Of a DNA stretch of 64,000 nucleotides, positions 60,744 to 64,000 are shown one piece after another. The notes below the pieces were generated by a model. That model was not told the origin of the DNA. It saw nothing but the letters and a program-made list of their open reading frames with translations, and ran no database searches. The stretch comes from JAQBVV01 sp965249205 (GTDB taxonomy: Bacteria; Acidobacteriota; Vicinamibacteria; Vicinamibacterales; UBA2999): contig CBDFLL010000005.1 in the NCBI GenBank assembly GCA_965249205.1, forward strand, positions 1,302,001-1,366,000, read 5' to 3'. The position numbers were made by a program, and so were the translations under genes. How positions within the stretch are numbered: the first letter of the stretch is position 1; each line of letters begins with the position of its first letter.

Positions 60744-62279
60744 CTATAACCTTCTCACAACCGCGGGAAAATCGCGCCAGACCGGCACGCCGCAGAAGTG
60801 CGACCCCTCAGTGCATCTGGGAGAAATCAGACCGTTGCGAATCACGCAGGGCGGCCCCAGATGGCGACCAATGCGCGGATGCACCGCCCGCACCTGCTCC
60901 ACCTCGTCCATCGACGCCAGGTAGATCTCCTCTTGTGCGTTGAAGCAGGTTCGCAGCGTCCACTTGTGCAGCAGCGCAAGCAGCGATCCCGACTCTACGA
61001 AACGAAGCGTCTTGGCGTTGGGCAGCACGTACAGCGCGAACTCCAGCGGAACGCCCAGCTCGAGCAACCGGTTCTTCGCGGTCCACGCCTCCTGCATGGC
61101 ACTGTCGTACAGCGCACGCGCGCGCGCGTTGGCCGCAATCAGCCTCGGTGTGATGTAGTCGGGCGCCGACGTGTCGGCGAACGTCATCAGCGGACGCGAG
61201 GCCGGCACGAGGCGATGTCTCTGGTCCTGCGAATCCGCGGTGTGGCTCAGGCGCTTCTCGAAGACGTAGTTCGCGTGATGCAGTGACCGCATCAACGGTG
61301 AGTGGTACGACACGTTGAGGACGTCCAGCCTGTACGCGTTCGCGGCTGGGTTCATCACCCGGTCCAGCGCCTCGTCATCCGACATGTCGTCCGACTCCAG
61401 CCCGAACACGGAACGCACCGACTCGGCCACGATCGCCTCGGCATCGGCTGACGTGTCGCGGAGCTTCGACCATCGGCCCCCGAGTCTCGCGTCGAAGGCG
61501 GCTGCATACCGATCGCCGCTTCTCTTCGCCGAGGGAAACTCTGCCTCCGGTAGCCCGTCCGCCTCGATGGGACCGAGCCCAACCTTCTCGAAGAACAGCG
61601 GGTCCCATTCCTTCACCAGCCGCACCATCTCGCCAATCACGACGCGTGCCTCGTGCGGCGTGTCGCTGGTGTTCACCATGCGCTGCAGGCGGTGCAGCAC
61701 GATGCCGGACACCGTGTGCACCATCGACGTGAAGGCCCCGATCGGAATCACGTAGCGAGCGGTTTCGATCGCCCGTTTGTCCGCGTCGCGATCGATCCGC
61801 TTGAGGCGATCGAGATTCGAGTTCGGCTGTACGTATCGGAGTTCCTTCAGAATCGTGACGGCGTCGTCCTTGAGCAGTGCCGACAGCTCGGCGTAGCGGT
61901 CCCACGCACGCACGATCGCGTCTTCGTACACGCTGAGCGCTTCGCCCGAGAGCGGCGGCACGAAGGCTCGCGGCTCCTTCAGCTTGACGTAGCGCTGGCT
62001 GGACTGTTCAGAGTTGTAGAAGGGATAAGAGTGCAGGAACGTCCAGACAAACTGACGCGACACGTTCTCGAGCCCGAACTCGAAGTGCGCGTGCTGATAG
62101 ACGGTGTGGTGACCCGCGTCGAACGTCAGCCCGCCGATCGTGTCGCGCTGCTTCTCGGTCACCTCCTCGGTGCCAATCACCCGCGGGGAATAGCATGTGC
62201 GCGCGGCGGCGATAGCGCCATCAAACGGAACGGTCGGTGCGGTTCGGAGCGTGACGAGGGGCGGCGCGGTGGCGAGCAC
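60744..62279 (-). CDS. thyX: Double-length flavin-dependent thymidylate synthase (ThyX)
   Basis: 511 residues, twice a normal ThyX. The N-terminal half has GLTFDAGHHTVYQHAHFEFG and FYNSEQSSQRYVKL (E91-Y97 as the E-x-S-x-RY part of the ThyX motif) but no RHR before it. The C-terminal half has NVSYHSPLMRSLHHANYVFE, DQRHRLVPASRP (the RHR part) and FVESGSLLALLHKWTLRTCF with SMDEVEQVRAVHPRIGRHLG. The two halves may therefore share one motif between domains. It makes dTMP from dUMP with FADH2 and methylene-THF. ATG 62279. Confidence 0.88.
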   Translation of the reverse strand: MLATAPPLVTLRTAPTVPFDGAIAAARTCYSPRVIGTEEVTEKQRDTIGGLTFDAGHHTVYQHAHFEFGLENVSRQFVWTFLHSYPFYNSEQSSQRYVKLKEPRAFVPPLSGEALSVYEDAIVRAWDRYAELSALLKDDAVTILKELRYVQPNSNLDRLKRIDRDADKRAIETARYVIPIGAFTSMVHTVSGIVLHRLQRMVNTSDTPHEARVVIGEMVRLVKEWDPLFFEKVGLGPIEADGLPEAEFPSAKRSGDRYAAAFDARLGGRWSKLRDTSADAEAIVAESVRSVFGLESDDMSDDEALDRVMNPAANAYRLDVLNVSYHSPLMRSLHHANYVFEKRLSHTADSQDQRHRLVPASRPLMTFADTSAPDYITPRLIAANARARALYDSAMQEAWTAKNRLLELGVPLEFALYVLPNAKTLRFVESGSLLALLHKWTLRTCFNAQEEIYLASMDEVEQVRAVHPRIGRHLGPPCVIRNGLISPRCTEGSHFCGVPVWRDFPAVVRRL

Positions 62280-62465
62280 GGAGCACGATTATAAATCGCT
62301 CCACCGCGCCGAAGTAGTTTCGATCCATCGTCTGGCCGCTTCCCTTTCTCTGATGCACTACCCGAGTGCGTGTCATCTCGACGGCCACGCCTCATCTCCG
62401 CATGTTGCCTCCGAACAGCAGGCTCACACGTGGTCCGGACCTCCTTGTTTCGCTTGAGTCAAAGG

Positions 62466-62755
62466 AAGGTGGACCTGGCCTTCGGATGCGCCCTGCAGGG
62501 CGCGACCGTGCGCTATCTCGATATCGATGCCGAGCCGCAGCGCGGACCGCGGAGAATGTTGCGGGCGAAGGGGCGCAGCCGACTCGGCCCGACTCGACAT
62601 CACCGACGGGACCGGAGTCAACCAGACGTTCGCTGCCATCATCGAGCGACACGAGTCGCTGGATGTCGTCGTCTGCACTCCCGCCAATCCGTCGACGCCT
62701 CAACCAAGGCGGGTATCTTGCAGCTCGTCCGCACCGCCGCGGCCGATGGGCGGTT
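62466..62755 (+). pseudogene. Decayed short-chain dehydrogenase/reductase fragment
   Basis: Pieces in different frames line up in SDR order: GATVRYLDIDAE (about 62509), SARLDITDGTGVNQTFAAII and ERHESLDVVVCTPANP (62580-62690), then DASTKAGILQLVRTAAA (62690-62745) in place of YxxSK. The GxxxGxG loop and the catalytic Tyr are missing and at least two frameshifts separate the pieces. The rest of the 530-base gap (62280-62808) shows no gene. Confidence 0.5.
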
Positions 62756-62808
62756 CACCCCACCCGGGATGCACCATCCACGACACAGGAATAGCTTGCC
62801 GTGGCCTT

Positions 62809-63384
62809 CTACCGTCTCTTCACGTCGTTGATCTGGCGGCTCTCGACAATTTTCGCCAGTTCGAGCAGCTTCGAGCTGATCTGCAGGCCAGATCTCTGGC
62901 TTGCCCCGAAGTTGATCTGGAGGCGGATAGTGGTCTGTTGATTCACGAGGCCAATGACGCCGCCCGTTTCGGCAAACAACTCCGTTTCGCCGACGGTCAA
63001 GACGGCATCTCCCGAGACGGCATCGAGAATATCTGCCAGGTTGTCGTGTTCCGACGAACTGATGAACAGGATGTCGCTCCGCTCCAGCGCGTCGAGCGTC
63101 TCGAACCTCTTGACTATGACCCGTTTGCCGCTGACCGTCCGACCCTGCAGGACATCAAGCGCGGCGCCAAACGGGTCCTGCCCGAGAACCCCAATGATGA
63201 ACGGATCGCCCGCCGAGACCGCATCCGGCCATTCGACGAACTTCGCGAAGTTGTAGATCAAGGCGGCCTTCACCCGGTACTCGACCGAGGCAGGTGTCGG
63301 CGGCTGGGCCCCGGCCACTCGGGCAGCAGGCGAGAGACTGACCAGGAGCAACAGGATCACGATTGGTCGCAGCATATTGGCCAT
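62809..63384 (-). CDS. YfiR family periplasmic protein
   Basis: 191 residues from ATG 63384. Signal peptide of about 24 residues (LRPIVILLLLVSLSPAARVA). YfiR blocks: VEYRVKAALIYNFAKFVEWP, IIGVLGQDPFGAALD, ILFISSSEHDNLADILDAV, LTVGETELFAETGGVIGLV, and RLQINFGASQRSGLQISSKL. YfiR proteins restrain a partner diguanylate cyclase in the periplasm; no cyclase is in the window. Its ATG overlaps the stop of the upstream outer-membrane gene. Confidence 0.88.
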   Translation of the reverse strand: MANMLRPIVILLLLVSLSPAARVAGAQPPTPASVEYRVKAALIYNFAKFVEWPDAVSAGDPFIIGVLGQDPFGAALDVLQGRTVSGKRVIVKRFETLDALERSDILFISSSEHDNLADILDAVSGDAVLTVGETELFAETGGVIGLVNQQTTIRLQINFGASQRSGLQISSKLLELAKIVESRQINDVKRR

Positions 63385-63998
63385 TAGAAGGTCACGTTCC
63401 AACCTATTTCCAGATGCCAGGTCGATTCGAGTTGCGGACCGTCGAAAGACTCGTAAGCCGGCACATTGAATCTGACCCCAAGCCGGTTTTCACCGAGGGC
63501 GTCGCCGGCCACGTAGAAGTCCATCCCTAGGGAGACATCGACCCGCTTTCCGCCTCGCAGGGTCGGATCGGCGGTCGGGACCATGGCGGGGTTGAGGCCG
63601 GGATTCGCACCGTCGATATTGCCCCAAATCTGCCCTTCGACTTGGCTGCTGACCGCTACCCACCGATTCAATTTGCGGCTGCCCCAGGCCGTGAAATGGA
63701 GCCGGTCACCAAGCGCATAGTCGCTACTGTTTGTCCCGAGCCGGAGGCTCGCGTCGGCCTGGCTCGACCACGCCCAACTGGCGGTCTGGCCCAAGTACAC
63801 GATGCTGGGAAGCAGGTCGAACGTCCCTGACCCCAACTGCATTGGGTAGGGAAGCAGCTGGTTTCGACCCGCCGGCGTGTCGCCCCGCTCCTCGGTCGAT
63901 CCGGTGGGCAGGCTGACACCCGCGCCCACGATAATCCGATGCCCCAGGCGCCGCACGTCGCCATAGGCGTTGTAGAGCACCTCCGCCCTTGTGTCGCC
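63384..63998 (-). CDS. Outer-membrane beta-barrel protein, C-terminal part
   Basis: The frame is open to the window edge (the N-terminus lies outside), about 204 residues visible. GDTRAEVLYNAYGDVRRLGH, GAGVSLPTGSTEERGDTP, alternating beta-strand pattern and a terminal Phe (WHLEIGWNVTF), the BAM signal. Resembles transporter/phenol-degradation-type barrels; function unassigned. Stop TAA overlaps the YfiR start (TAATG), so the two are coupled. Confidence 0.8.
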   Translation of the reverse strand, partial: GDTRAEVLYNAYGDVRRLGHRIIVGAGVSLPTGSTEERGDTPAGRNQLLPYPMQLGSGTFDLLPSIVYLGQTASWAWSSQADASLRLGTNSSDYALGDRLHFTAWGSRKLNRWVAVSSQVEGQIWGNIDGANPGLNPAMVPTADPTLRGGKRVDVSLGMDFYVAGDALGENRLGVRFNVPAYESFDGPQLESTWHLEIGWNVTF

Positions 63999-64000
63999 CA

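Noticed and set aside
1..64000. CRISPR arrays, rRNA genes and prophage
   Set aside because: No regularly spaced direct repeats, no rRNA-like stretch and no phage structural or integrase genes were seen on either strand.

Overview
The window is GC-rich chromosomal DNA with densely packed, mostly vertically inherited bacterial genes. The organism is Gram-negative: it has an outer-membrane beta-barrel protein, YfiR-type and BON periplasmic proteins, and a MurE carrying the DNPR motif of meso-diaminopimelate ligases. The gene content and order (dnaG-rpoD, a long dcw cluster with a radical-SAM gene and pgeF beyond ftsZ, a double-length ThyX, an E1 alpha-beta fusion) suggest Acidobacteriota, possibly Vicinamibacteria. 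That placement is inference, not proof.

Layout: 1-5292 holds the end of mutS2, dnaG, rpoD, a tRNA with a CAU anticodon, a zinc-ribbon coiled-coil protein and an RNase HI-like gene. 5506-8860 is an accessory region of visibly lower GC. It reads as an integron-type gene-cassette array without an integrase in view: five cassettes (GNAT, a frameshifted methyltransferase, RidA, a membrane protein plus a HepT remnant, an ICMT-like protein). Each cassette begins with GTTRRRY-like bases and ends in an imperfect palindrome whose first bases are complementary to that cassette's own start. 8913-14561 carries small metabolic and stress genes (MDR oxidoreductase, PhzF, YciI-like, BON, acetamidase, DUF2007) and a deletion fusion of a methyltransferase with a membrane protein. 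14558-18089 holds pgeF, acpS, an unrecognised conserved gene and a B12-binding-type radical SAM protein.

18575-35282 is the dcw cell-wall and division cluster on the minus strand, transcribed mraZ-rsmH-ftsL-ftsI-murE-murF-mraY-murD-ftsW-murG-murC-ftsQ-ftsA-ftsZ, with no murB or ddl. A good sigma-70 promoter and a three-repeat MraZ-type operator sit at its head. 35499-44657 contains polyprenol-sugar and nucleotide-sugar genes (one glycosyltransferase frameshifted), an IS5-type transposase, an orphan STN-domain protein, yqeY, murJ, an MFS exporter and a rhomboid protease. 44797-55796 contains a cupin, a fused 2-oxoacid dehydrogenase E1, tfoX, a nucleotidyltransferase/small-protein pair inserted between two copies of the tfoX 3' end, and a fatty-acid beta-oxidation operon (FadN-type multienzyme, two alpha/beta hydrolases, thiolase, acyl-CoA dehydrogenase). 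55793-64000 holds a DUF1684 lipoprotein, a HAD phosphatase, a SirB1-type protein, an M20 peptidase, a CDP-alcohol phosphatidyltransferase, the two-domain ThyX, a decayed SDR pseudogene, YfiR and the end of an outer-membrane protein.

Scattered through the window are short palindromic elements bounded by CTAG. Three (3666, 18368, 37478) share a conserved core of about 46 bp. Two others (18177, 44693) share a different arm. In three cases (rpoD, ftsZ, cupin) the gene's TAG stop codon is part of the element's terminal CTAG. These elements and the cassette array are the most unusual features here.
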